From assembly GCA_020847735.1 (NCBI GenBank), contig JADLBL010000019.1, positions 1 through 64,000 on the forward strand: a stretch of DNA of 64,000 nucleotides. Direction: 5' to 3'. Both the position numbers and the translations under genes were made by a program. This document shows, one piece after another, positions 48,028-55,984 of the stretch (position 1 is the first letter of the stretch; each line of letters starts with the position of its first letter). The notes under the pieces are model-generated. The model ran no database searches. It saw only the letters and a program-made list of their open reading frames with translations, and was not told the origin of the DNA. The stretch comes from Candidatus Eisenbacteria bacterium. GTDB taxonomy: Bacteria; Eisenbacteria; RBG-16-71-46.

Positions 48028-48945
48028 TCAGGTTCTTCCGGCCCGGGAGGGTCCGCGCCGGGTCGCGGCGGCGCGCGCCGGCCGCGGCCCGCGGGGGCCG
48101 GCCACGGCGGGCCTGCGGCTCTGGCAGGCCGGGCAGAAGAACGTGGCCCGCCCGCCCTGCACGATGCGCCGCACCGCCGCCCCGCACCGTCGGCACGGCT
48201 CGCCCGCGCGGTCGTACACGAGCAGCCGCTCGCCATAGCCGCCCGGCTCGTTCCAGATCGTGCGGTAGCTGCTGAACGTCGTGCCCATCCGCTCGATGGA
48301 CGCTTCCAGCACCGGGCGGATCTCGGACGCGACGCGCGTCCATTCGGGCGTCGAGAGCGTTCCCGCGCGGCGCCGTGGATCGAGCGCGGCGCGGAACAGC
48401 ACCTCGCTCACGTAGATGTTGCCGAGCCCGGCGATGCGGCGCTGATCGAGCAGGAAGTTCTTGACCGCGACGCGCGCCCCGCGGGCAAGCGTGTGCAACG
48501 ACTCGCCGGTCGGGGGCTCGGCGAGCGGGTCGGGACCGAGCCGCCGGATCGAGGGGTCGCGCGCGAGCCGTTCGAGCGGCACGACGCGCAACATTCCGAA
48601 GCGGCGGATGTCCTGATACCAGAGCGCCGCACCGCCCTCGATCGCGAGCCGCAGGTGCACGTGCGGCATTTCGCGGTCCGCCGTGCGCGCGTCCGGCCAG
48701 TAGAGCCACCGTCCGCTCATGCCGAGGTGGGAAAGGAGCGTGAGGCCGCCGTCCAGATCGAGGAACAGGAACTTGCCCGTGCGGCGCGGTTCGCCGAAGA
48801 CCCGGCCCGCCAGCGCCACGGGCAGCTTCGCGAGCGATGCGCTCCGCAGCCGGTGCCGCGAAACCACCGCCCGCGCGATGCGCCGGCCGGGAATGCACGC
48901 GGCCAGCATGCGGCGGACGGTTTCGACCTCGGGCAGTTCGGGCAT
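48028..48945 (-). CDS. mutM: Formamidopyrimidine-DNA glycosylase
   Basis: The 305-residue repair enzyme begins MPELPEVE, which gives the catalytic N-terminal proline and Glu. It has the family segments TGKFLFLDLDGG, LSHLGMSGRW and DQRRIAGLGNIYVSE, and a C-terminal zinc finger (CRRCGAAVRRI ... FFCPACQ). It removes 8-oxoguanine and related lesions. An Ala/Arg-rich tail of about 30 residues extends past the finger. The promoter ends six bases before the ATG, predicting a leaderless message. Confidence 0.96.
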   Translation of the reverse strand: MPELPEVETVRRMLAACIPGRRIARAVVSRHRLRSASLAKLPVALAGRVFGEPRRTGKFLFLDLDGGLTLLSHLGMSGRWLYWPDARTADREMPHVHLRLAIEGGAALWYQDIRRFGMLRVVPLERLARDPSIRRLGPDPLAEPPTGESLHTLARGARVAVKNFLLDQRRIAGLGNIYVSEVLFRAALDPRRRAGTLSTPEWTRVASEIRPVLEASIERMGTTFSSYRTIWNEPGGYGERLLVYDRAGEPCRRCGAAVRRIVQGGRATFFCPACQSRRPAVAGPRGPRPARAAATRRGPSRAGRT

Positions 48946-48951
48946 GCGGTC

Positions 48952-48980
48952 AGACTGCGTTCACGCCCACGGGGCGTCAA
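48952..48980 (-). promoter_or_regulatory. Promoter of mutM
   Basis: On the minus strand TTGACG (48980-48975), 17 bases, CAGTCT (48957-48952), six bases before the ATG. Confidence 0.55.
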
Positions 48981-49079
48981 ACGTCCGGGCATCGCGCGAG
49001 GGATGCGGAGCCTCCGCGATTGCGACCTCGTCCCGCACCCGATCCGCTGCCGCGCCCGACCGCGCGAATCCGCGGGGGG

Positions 49080-50303
49080 TCACGTCGTGTACTCCGCGTT
49101 GACGCGCACGTACTCGGCGCTCAGGTCGCAGGTCCAGAGCGTCGCCGCCGCGGCGCCGAGACCGAGATCGAGGTGCACGACCGCCGGGTCCTTCGCGAGC
49201 AGCGCGGAGGCGCCGGCCCGATCGAAGGCCAGCGGCCGGCCGCGGTCGAGCAGCTGCACGTCGTCGCCTTCGCCGAACCACAGCCCGACGGCGCCCGGAT
49301 CGATCTCCTCGCCGCTGTAACCCGCGGCGGCGAGCACCCGCCCCCAGTTGGGGTCGTTGCCGTGGATCGCCGTTTTGACGAGCGGCGAGCAGGCGATCGC
49401 GTCGCCGACCCGATGCGCCTGACGCCCGGTTTCGGCGCCGGTGATGCGCAGCTCGACGAGGCGCGTCGCGCCTTCGCCGTCGCGGGCGATCTGGCGCGCC
49501 AGCGCGGCGCAGGCCTCCGTCAGCGCGCCGGTGAAGGCCTCCTCGCCGGCATCGTCCACGCGCGCGGCGGAAACGCCCGACGCGAGCGCGAGCACCGTGT
49601 CGTTCGTGCTCATGTCGCCGTCCACGCTGATGCGGTTGAAGCTCGCGGCGGCGGCGCGGCGCAGGGCCCGGTCGAGCCGCTCGGGATCGATGAGCGCGTC
49701 GGTGGTCAGCACGGCGAGCATCGTCGCCAGGTTCGGGTGGATCATGCCGGCGCCCTTGGCGAAGCCCGAAATCCGGACCGTCTGCCCGGCGATCGTCGCG
49801 GTGGCGGTCGCGACCTTGGGCCGGGTGTCGGTCGTGAGGATCGCACGCGCGGCGTCGGCCGCGGCGCGCAGCGCCCCCGGCGCGCGCAGCGCGGCGATGC
49901 CGTAGCCGAGCTTGTCCATGTCGAGGTGCACGCCGATGACGCCGGTCGAGAGCACGAGCACCTCGTCCGGCCTCGCCTCGACCGCCTCGGCGGCGAGCGA
50001 CGCCATGCGCCGCGCGTCCGCCAGGCCGCGCTCGCCCGTGACCGCGTTGGCGCAGCCGGCGTTCGCGACCACCGCGCGGATGCGGGCGGCGGAGCCGGGC
50101 AGCGTCTGGCGATCCAGCACGACCGGCGCGGCCTTGACCCGATTGGTGGTGAACAGTCCGGCGGCGGCGCAGTGGCGCTCGCTCCACACGAGCGCCAGGT
50201 CCAGCGCACCACTCTTCTTGAGACCGCAGGCGGTGGCCGCGCATTGGAAGCCCGGAGCGAGCGCGAAACGCGCGAGGACATCGTCCTCGACGAGAACCGA
50301 CAT
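49080..50303 (-). CDS. argJ: Bifunctional ornithine acetyltransferase / N-acetylglutamate synthase
   Basis: The 407-residue protein recycles the acetyl group in arginine synthesis. It contains the self-cleavage site GMIHPNLATMLAVLTTDA, where Thr194 becomes the nucleophile of the beta chain. Other family blocks are LFTTNRVKAAPV, NAGCANAVTGERG and ILTTDTRPK, with late DPNWGRVLAAAGYSG and C-terminal EYVRVNAEYTT. It may be mono- or bifunctional, which sequence alone does not settle. No other arg gene lies nearby. A -10-like TAGACT at 50349-50354 on the minus strand may begin its transcript, but no clear -35 accompanies it. Confidence 0.95.
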   Translation of the reverse strand: MSVLVEDDVLARFALAPGFQCAATACGLKKSGALDLALVWSERHCAAAGLFTTNRVKAAPVVLDRQTLPGSAARIRAVVANAGCANAVTGERGLADARRMASLAAEAVEARPDEVLVLSTGVIGVHLDMDKLGYGIAALRAPGALRAAADAARAILTTDTRPKVATATATIAGQTVRISGFAKGAGMIHPNLATMLAVLTTDALIDPERLDRALRRAAAASFNRISVDGDMSTNDTVLALASGVSAARVDDAGEEAFTGALTEACAALARQIARDGEGATRLVELRITGAETGRQAHRVGDAIACSPLVKTAIHGNDPNWGRVLAAAGYSGEEIDPGAVGLWFGEGDDVQLLDRGRPLAFDRAGASALLAKDPAVVHLDLGLGAAAATLWTCDLSAEYVRVNAEYTT

Positions 50304-50434
50304 GACGGCGCCTCCGGGATCGGGGAAGGGAAGGGGTGCGAAGCGCGCAGTCTAGGAGACTTCCGGCGAATCGGCATCACGGGAACGCCCGCGGGACAAC
50401 CGACGCGCGCAGCGCCCGTGGCCTGCCGCCGGAG

Positions 50435-50464
50435 TTGTGGGGCGCTTCGCCCGCATGGCATCCT
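50435..50464 (+). promoter_or_regulatory. Promoter of the murQ-anmK operon
   Basis: TTGTGG (50435-50440), 18 bases, CATCCT (50459-50464), 39 bases before murQ. The context TGGCATCCTGCC is repeated before the dehydrogenase gene at 19999. Confidence 0.4.
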
Positions 50465-50503
50465 GCCGGCCTGCGAAGCAGCTTCCCGAACCGCGGGGAC
50501 GAC

Positions 50504-51442
50504 ATGGACGATCGCGCCCGATTCGACGAGTTTGCCCGGCTCGCCACCGAGCAGCGCAATCCGCGCACGATGGACCTCGACACGCTCGATGTGCCCGAGC
50601 TGCTCGCGCGCATCAACGCCGAGGACCGGACGGTCGCGGACGCCGTCGCGCGGGAGCTGCCGTGGATCGCCCGTGCGGTGGACCTGATCGTGGCGTCCTT
50701 CCGCGCCGGGGGCCGGCTCGTGTATGCGGGCGCGGGCACCAGCGGAAGGCTCGGCGTGCTGGATGCGTCCGAATGCCCGCCGACCTTCGGCTCGGACCCC
50801 GACCAGGTCGTGGGCGTCATCGCCGGCGGCTACACCGCAGTCGTCCGCGCGGTCGAGGGCGCCGAGGACCGGCGCGAGGAGGGCGAGAAGGCCATGAACG
50901 ATCTCGGCGTCGGCCCCGAGGACACGGTCGTGGGCGTCGCCGCCAGCCGCCGGACCCCGTTCGTCGTCGCCGCGATCGAGCGGGCCCGCGAGCGCGGCGC
51001 GCGCACCGTGTACGTGACGTGCACGCCGCGCGAGGAGTTCCAGCTTCCGGTGGACGTGGCGATCTGCCCGCTCGTCGGCCCCGAGGTCCTGATGGGCTCG
51101 ACCCGCATGAAGGCGGGAACCGCGCAGAAGCTGGTGCTGAACATGCTCACGACCGCCGCGTTCGTCCGCTCGGGCAAGGCGTACGAGAACATGATGGTGG
51201 ACCTGATGGCGAACAGCCAGAAGCTGGTCGAGCGCAGCCGACGGACGGTCATGGCGGTGACCGGCGTCGAATACGACGCCGCCGCCCGGGCGATCGAGGC
51301 CGCGGGACGGAGCGTCAAGACCGCGATCGTGATGCTGAAGCGCGACTGCGATCGCGACGAGGCGGAACGGCTGCTGCGGCAGACCGGCGGCTTCGTGCGC
51401 CGCGCCATCGAGTCCGCGCACCGGGAGGACGGCGGCGCGTGA
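50504..51442 (+). CDS. murQ: N-acetylmuramic acid 6-phosphate etherase
   Basis: The 312-residue SIS-domain enzyme cleaves the lactyl ether of MurNAc-6-phosphate to give GlcNAc-6-phosphate. It contains TEQRNPRTMDLDTL, YAGAGTSGRLGVLDASECPPTF (with the catalytic Glu in the SEC part), AASRRTPFVVAAI and GSTRMKAGTAQKL. All are standard for MurQ. It opens the operon murQ, binding lipoprotein, anmK, spoIID-like, and overlaps the next gene by GTGA. Confidence 0.96.
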   Translation: MDDRARFDEFARLATEQRNPRTMDLDTLDVPELLARINAEDRTVADAVARELPWIARAVDLIVASFRAGGRLVYAGAGTSGRLGVLDASECPPTFGSDPDQVVGVIAGGYTAVVRAVEGAEDRREEGEKAMNDLGVGPEDTVVGVAASRRTPFVVAAIERARERGARTVYVTCTPREEFQLPVDVAICPLVGPEVLMGSTRMKAGTAQKLVLNMLTTAAFVRSGKAYENMMVDLMANSQKLVERSRRTVMAVTGVEYDAAARAIEAAGRSVKTAIVMLKRDCDRDEAERLLRQTGGFVRRAIESAHREDGGA

Positions 51443-52650
51443 AGCGCATCGGCCTCGGCCTGGCGATCCTGTTCGCGGCCGGTTGCGCGCCGGCGGCCCG
51501 GCCGCCGCAGGAGGTCGTCTTCTGGCAGTTCGCAGAGCCGGCGGCGCTCGAGCCGGTGGTGCGGCGGTTCGAGTCGGAAAATCCCGGACTGCGGGTGCGG
51601 CTCGTGCGCGTCGCGCCGGCGGCGCTCGCCGAGTCCCTCGATGCGGCGCTCGCGCTGGGCGCCCCGCCGGACCTTTGCGAGCTGGACGGCGATTCCATGC
51701 GCGCGTACCTCGACTCGGGCGAGCTGAGCGACTGGAGCGCGGGCGTCGCCGACCAGCGCGATTCGCTGCTCGGCTGGGAGGCGTGCCGGGTCGGCGTCGC
51801 GCTGTACGGCATGCCCTGGCGGCTTTCGCCGCGCGTGCTCTACTGGAACCGGGATCTGTTCGCGCGCGCCGGGCTGCCGCCCGCCAGGCCGCCCGCGACC
51901 TGGGACGCGCTCGTCGCCGCGGCACGGCGCATCGAGCGCCTCGGTGGGGGCGTTCACGGCTACGGTCTCCCGAGCACCGACACGCTCGCCATGGTGCCCG
52001 AGTTTCTCTCGCTCGCGTGGACGAACGGCGGCGAACTGCTGTCCGCCGCCGGGGACTCCGTGCGCCTCGACTCGCCGGCGAACGAACAGGCGCTCGAGCT
52101 CGGCGTGCGGCTGGGCAGGGTGGGGCTGCAGGCCGACTCGGATTTCCTCGACCGCGAGTTCGCCGCCGGTCGCCTCGGTCTGCGCATCGCCGGTTCCCGG
52201 CTGGCCACGTGGCTCGATCACGAGGCGCCGGAACTGAAGTACGGACTCGCGCCGCTCCCCGCACGGGCGGCGGCCGACAGCGTCGTGCCGTTCGCCGACG
52301 TCAGCGTGCTCGCCAGCTTCACGCGCTCGAGACACAAGGAGCATGCGCTGCGCCTGGCCCGCTATCTGGCGCGGCCGGAGAACTCGCTCGAAATCTACGC
52401 GGCCGCCGCCGGCGGCGTGCCCGCGAACTCGGGCGCCGACACGCTGGCGTGGTTCCGCTCGCACCCGCGAGACGAGGTGCTGGCCTCGCAGGCCGCGCGC
52501 TCGCGCTTCGCGCCCGCGGTGCCAGGCTGGCGGCGCATGGAGCACGCGCTCGGCGACGAGCTGATCCGCGCTCTGCGCGGTGAGCAGTCGCCCGACAGCG
52601 CCCTCGCGCACGCGAGCGCACGCCTGGCGGCGATCGTGGGCAGGAGGTAG
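51439..52650 (+). CDS. ABC-type sugar-binding lipoprotein (family 1 solute-binding protein)
   Basis: The 403-residue protein has a lipoprotein signal ending LFAAGC (Cys at 16), then the type-1 extracellular solute-binding fold. It shows VVFWQFAEPAALEPVVRRFE at the start, GMPWRLSPRVLYWNRDLF in the hinge region, and ASFTRSRHKEHALRLARYL late. Family members bind oligosaccharides and deliver them to ABC permeases. No permease or ATPase is in the window. Lying between murQ and anmK with overlapping ends, it probably binds a muropeptide sugar such as anhydro-MurNAc or its disaccharide. That ligand is inference. Confidence 0.87.
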   Translation: MKRIGLGLAILFAAGCAPAARPPQEVVFWQFAEPAALEPVVRRFESENPGLRVRLVRVAPAALAESLDAALALGAPPDLCELDGDSMRAYLDSGELSDWSAGVADQRDSLLGWEACRVGVALYGMPWRLSPRVLYWNRDLFARAGLPPARPPATWDALVAAARRIERLGGGVHGYGLPSTDTLAMVPEFLSLAWTNGGELLSAAGDSVRLDSPANEQALELGVRLGRVGLQADSDFLDREFAAGRLGLRIAGSRLATWLDHEAPELKYGLAPLPARAAADSVVPFADVSVLASFTRSRHKEHALRLARYLARPENSLEIYAAAAGGVPANSGADTLAWFRSHPRDEVLASQAARSRFAPAVPGWRRMEHALGDELIRALRGEQSPDSALAHASARLAAIVGRR

Positions 52651-52653
52651 CGC

Positions 52654-53880
52654 ATGGTCCACGGGTCCGACGCTCTCGCCGGCCTGCGAAGCTATCGCAC
52701 GGCGGACGAGCACCTGGTGATCGGCCTCATGACGGGCACGTCCGCCGACGCCGTGGATGCCGCGCTCGTGCGCTTTCGCGGCGCCGGACTCGCGGCGACC
52801 GGCGAACTGGTCGCCTATCGCGAGCAGCCGTTCGAGGATCCGCTGCGTCGCGAGGTGCTCGAGGTGGCGGGCTGCGAGGAGCTGCCCCTCGAGCGTTTCA
52901 TGCGCCTCGACGCGGAGCTCGGCGAAGCCTACGCGCGGGCGGTCCATGCACTGCTGCGGCAGGCGCAGATCCGCGCGGCCGAGGTCGCCGCGGTGGGTTC
53001 GCACGGGCAGACCATCCGGCACCTGCCGCGCGCCGCGAACGGCGGGCGGGCGCTGACGCTGCAGGTCGGATCGGCCGCGGTGCTCGCCGAACGCACGGGC
53101 ATCCTGGTCGTCTCCGACTTCAGGACCCGCGACACCGCGGCCGGGGGCGAAGGCGCTCCGCTCGTGCCGGTGGCCGACTGGTGGCGATTCCGCTCGGAAC
53201 GCGAGTCGCGCGTGCTTCTGAACCTGGGCGGCATGGCGAACGTCACCCACCTGCCGCGGGGCGCGGGACTCGATCAGGTGGTGGCCTTCGATACCGGGCC
53301 GGGCAACGCCGTGCTCGACGGACTCATGCGAGTCTCGACGGGTGGGCTCGCGCATCGCGACGATGGCGGGCAGCTCGCCGCGCACGGGCGGGTGAACCAC
53401 GGCCTGCTCGAGGAACTGCTGGCGGACCCGTTCTTTCAGACCGAGCCGCCGCGCTCGACCGGGCGCGAGCGCTTCGGCGACGCCTACGCGATCCGGCTGC
53501 AAGAGATCGGCGAGCAGCTGGGGCTCTCACTCGAGGACCTGCTTGCGACGGCGGCGGAACTGACGGCCATCACCGTCGCCGACGCGATCGGCCGCTTTCT
53601 CTCGCCGCGCGGCGTGGAGGCCGTCTACGTCAGCGGTGGCGGCGTGCGCAATGCGACGCTCATGGTCGCGCTGCGCCGCAGGCTCGAAGGGGTGACGGTG
53701 AGGAAGCTCGACGACCTGGGCGTCGCCGCGGACGCGAAGGAGGCGCTCGCCTTCGCGCTGCTCGCCCATCTGACGCTGTCGGGCGAGGCGGGAAACGTGC
53801 GCGGCGCGACGGGAGCGGAGGCGGCCGTGGTGCTCGGTCACATCTCACCGGGTGCGCTGACCGGCGGAGCGTCCGCGTGA
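52654..53880 (+). CDS. anmK: Anhydro-N-acetylmuramic acid kinase
   Basis: The 408-residue kinase phosphorylates and opens 1,6-anhydro-MurNAc to MurNAc-6-phosphate, the substrate of the neighbouring MurQ. It contains GLMTGTSADAVDAAL (ATP-binding), GSHGQTIRHLP, NLGGMANVTHLP, FDTGPGNAVLD and VYVSGGGVRN. The first 20 residues are extra compared with the usual start at the GLMTGTS strand. It follows the lipoprotein gene by three bases and overlaps the spoIID-like gene by GTGA. Confidence 0.96.
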   Translation: MVHGSDALAGLRSYRTADEHLVIGLMTGTSADAVDAALVRFRGAGLAATGELVAYREQPFEDPLRREVLEVAGCEELPLERFMRLDAELGEAYARAVHALLRQAQIRAAEVAAVGSHGQTIRHLPRAANGGRALTLQVGSAAVLAERTGILVVSDFRTRDTAAGGEGAPLVPVADWWRFRSERESRVLLNLGGMANVTHLPRGAGLDQVVAFDTGPGNAVLDGLMRVSTGGLAHRDDGGQLAAHGRVNHGLLEELLADPFFQTEPPRSTGRERFGDAYAIRLQEIGEQLGLSLEDLLATAAELTAITVADAIGRFLSPRGVEAVYVSGGGVRNATLMVALRRRLEGVTVRKLDDLGVAADAKEALAFALLAHLTLSGEAGNVRGATGAEAAVVLGHISPGALTGGASA

Positions 53881-55166
53881 AGCCGCTTCGGCGCCTCGCC
53901 GTCGCGCTCGCGCTCGCGGCCCTCTCCGGGGCGGGAGCGCACGCCGGCGACGCGCGCGCCGAATCGCCGCAGGGACCCCGGTTCGACATCGGGCTCGTGG
54001 TGGACGCGGACTCGCTCACCGTCGAGCCGCTCGTGACGGCGCGACTCTCGTGGAGCGAGCAGGGCGCACCCGGGCGAACCGCCGAGCTGCGCGAGCCGCT
54101 GCGTCTGCGCGCCTCGGGCACGCAACTGCTGGTCGAGCCCGTGGGTCGGCCCCGGGCCGTGCCGCTTGCGGTCCTGGGGCCGGCGGACACGCTGTGGATC
54201 GGGGACGAGGGCTTCGAGGCGGGAGAGGCGCCTCGCCTGCGATGGAGCGGAAAGACGTGGCGCGGCCGTTTCAAGGCGTTCCTGTCGCCGCGCGGCCGGC
54301 TCACGCTCGTCACCCGGCTCGACCTCGAGCCCTATCTGCTCGGAGTGGTTCCCGGGGAGATCGGCGCGCTGCGGGATTCGCTGATCGAAGCCGGGCGCGC
54401 GCAGGCGATCGCGGCCCGCAGCTACTCGCTCTTCTATCGCGGCCGCCGCGGCGCCGAGGGTTTCGACCTCTATGCGACGGTCGAGGACCAGCTCTACTCG
54501 CCGGTCGAGAGCGAGCGGCCGCTGGCCACTCGCTGCGTGGAGAGCACGCGTGGCAGCGTCTGCGAGTCGCAGGGCCAGCCGATCCGCGCGAACTACTGTT
54601 CCACCTGCGGCGGCATCACCGCCGACGTGTGGGAAGCCTGGCCGACGGATCCCCGCCCGTACCTGCTCTCGCGCGCGGATCGAGGGACCGGCGAAGGAGA
54701 CTACTGCGCGCTCTCGCCCCAGTATCGCTGGCGCGAGGAATGGCCGGTCGCGCAGTTCGCCGCGACGCTCGCGAAATACGGCCCGCCGCAGGGCGTGCCG
54801 ATGCCGGCCGGAGGAGTCGGGAACGTGGTCGGGGTCGAAGTCCTGAGCCGATCGCATTCGGCCCGCGTCTGGCGTCTCCGGGTCACGACCACCACCGGTG
54901 TCGTGGACGTACCCGCGTACGTCCTGCGGCAGGTCCTGAGGCGCCCGAGCGCCCCGAACGGCATCCTTCGCTCGAACCTCTTCAAGATCGCGCTTCGCGG
55001 CGATGCGACGGGGCGGCCCGTGTCGGTCGTCGCGAGCGGCGCCGGCTCGGGCCACGGTGTCGGCCTCTGCCAGACGGGCGCGCTGGCGATGGCGCGCGCG
55101 GGAGCGAGCGCGGACAGCATCCTGTCGCACTACTACGCCGGAACGACGCTCACGAAACTCTGGTGA
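53877..55166 (+). CDS. SpoIID/LytB-domain protein (amidase enhancer type)
   Basis: The 429-residue exported protein has a signal peptide (about 1-23) and a beta-rich N-terminal region. The SpoIID domain (about 140-429) shows LEPYLLGVVPGEIG, ARSYSLFYRGR, YCSTCGGITADVWEAW and the closing SGAGSGHGVGLCQTGALAMARAG. SpoIID-type proteins are lytic transglycosylases that act on denuded glycan strands and release anhydro-MurNAc ends. That fits its place behind anmK: it may produce what the operon then recycles. The catalytic Glu of SpoIID is plausibly in VPGEIG. Confidence 0.9.
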   Translation: MKPLRRLAVALALAALSGAGAHAGDARAESPQGPRFDIGLVVDADSLTVEPLVTARLSWSEQGAPGRTAELREPLRLRASGTQLLVEPVGRPRAVPLAVLGPADTLWIGDEGFEAGEAPRLRWSGKTWRGRFKAFLSPRGRLTLVTRLDLEPYLLGVVPGEIGALRDSLIEAGRAQAIAARSYSLFYRGRRGAEGFDLYATVEDQLYSPVESERPLATRCVESTRGSVCESQGQPIRANYCSTCGGITADVWEAWPTDPRPYLLSRADRGTGEGDYCALSPQYRWREEWPVAQFAATLAKYGPPQGVPMPAGGVGNVVGVEVLSRSHSARVWRLRVTTTTGVVDVPAYVLRQVLRRPSAPNGILRSNLFKIALRGDATGRPVSVVASGAGSGHGVGLCQTGALAMARAGASADSILSHYYAGTTLTKLW

Positions 55167-55193
55167 GTGCCGGAATGCCCGCGGGTGCGGGCG

Positions 55194-55222
55194 TTGACAC
55201 CCGCCCGGCGGACCGTTACTTT
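55194..55222 (+). promoter_or_regulatory. Promoter of tRNA-Asp
   Basis: TTGACA (55194-55199), 17 bases, TACTTT (55217-55222). This is the closest match to the textbook consensus in the window, as expected for a stable RNA. Confidence 0.65.
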
Positions 55223-55268
55223 CCGCGGCCTTGTCGCTGCGAGCTTCGCGCTTTCCGGCGACCGATGC

Positions 55269-55345
55269 GGGGTTGTAGTTCAGCTGGTTAGAACGCCTGC
55301 CTGTCACGCAGGAGGTCGCGGGTTCGAGTCCCGTCAACCCCGCCA
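55269..55345 (+). tRNA. trnD: tRNA-Asp (anticodon GTC)
   Basis: A 77-base cloverleaf with encoded CCA. The acceptor stem is GGGGTTG/CAACCCC, the D arm GTTC..GAAC, the anticodon stem CCTGC/GCAGG around loop CTGTCAC (GTC at 55303-55305), and the T arm carries GGTTCGAGTCC. All stems pair without mismatch. It is a single gene with its own promoter. Confidence 0.97.
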
Positions 55346-55346
55346 T

Positions 55347-55371
55347 CACCCAACTCGCCTGAACGAGGGTG
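55347..55371 (+). terminator. Bulged hairpin directly after tRNA-Asp
   Basis: CACC-caa-CTCG, loop CCTGAA, CGAG-GGTG. It starts two bases past the CCA and could stop tRNA transcription. The stem is eight pairs with a three-base bulge and no T tract. Confidence 0.35.
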
Positions 55372-55527
55372 CCGGCGCGTCGTACGGTGCCGCGGCCATG
55401 TGAACGCCCCGCCACGGATCGTATTCGCTGGACAGGCCCCGCACCCCTTCACAGCGACCGCCGCAAGCCATGGAGCGCGATAGGCTTGGGAGCTTGCCCG
55501 TTACTCCTTCATGGGGCAGGAATTGGG

Positions 55528-55555
55528 TTGACCGACGGGGGGGCGTTCGTATACT
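55528..55555 (+). promoter_or_regulatory. Promoter of the acidic protein gene
   Basis: TTGACC (55528-55533), 16 bases, TATACT (55550-55555), giving a leader of about 115 bases before the ATG at 55676. Confidence 0.55.
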
Positions 55556-55675
55556 GCGCGTGCCTTTCAAGGAAAATCCGTGCGGGAAGCGCGGAAAGAG
55601 TGCCCCGGCGAGCGTTGGCTGCACGGACGCCGCAGCAGGGCCGCGGCACCGGACCGATCCCAGATCGAGGGTGAC

Positions 55676-55903
55676 ATGAAGCGCAAGAAGGGCGAGGACG
55701 GCGGCGAGTTCGACGTCTTCGGAGAAGACGACGCGAACGCATACGGCGAGGAAGGCATCGAGGAACAGGAAGCCGACCTCTACGAGGACGACATCGAGGA
55801 GGAGTTCGACGAGGAGGACTCGGATTTCGACGAGGACTTCGACGAGGACGACTCGTTCGACGAGGAAGAAGACTTCGACGGCCTCGTGGACGACGAGGAG
55901 TAG
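55676..55903 (+). CDS. Very acidic small protein of unknown function
   Basis: The 75-residue protein starts with the basic KRKK and is then almost entirely Asp/Glu (41 of 75 residues), with regularly spaced Phe in an (E/D)2-3-F-D pattern (EEEFDEEDSDFDEDFDEDD). It is probably disordered. GAGGGTGAC precedes the ATG, and there is a near-consensus promoter, so high expression is likely. Acidic Phe-spaced tails occur in RNA polymerase delta-like subunits and DNA-mimic or chaperone-like proteins, but no family can be named. speD follows after 81 bases and may be on the same transcript. Confidence 0.75.
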   Translation: MKRKKGEDGGEFDVFGEDDANAYGEEGIEEQEADLYEDDIEEEFDEEDSDFDEDFDEDDSFDEEEDFDGLVDDEE

Positions 55904-55984
55904 GGGATCGCGGGCGGGCGGCCGATCGGGTCACCCGCTCGCGACGCCTCGGAGCGAAAGCCACTCTCGAAGGCGGTCGGCGGC

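Larger units (their letters stand above)
55346..55675 (+). other. 330-base region between tRNA-Asp and the acidic protein gene
   Basis: It contains a bulged hairpin just after the tRNA (55347-55371), then sequence without a credible gene, and at the end the promoter (55528-55555) of the acidic protein. Overlapping short frames on both strands lack Shine-Dalgarno sequences and coding character. I see nothing else in it. Confidence 0.5.

Noticed and set aside
50455-50470. TGGCATCCTGCC as a sigma-54 promoter before murQ, and the same string before 19999
   Set aside because: The spacing of the conserved GG and GC does not match TGGCAC-N5-TTGC; a CATCCT -10 box fits better.
55346-55624. A 92-codon minus-strand frame after the tRNA
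   Set aside because: No ribosome site, no motif, and it runs up to the tRNA 3' end and across a promoter.
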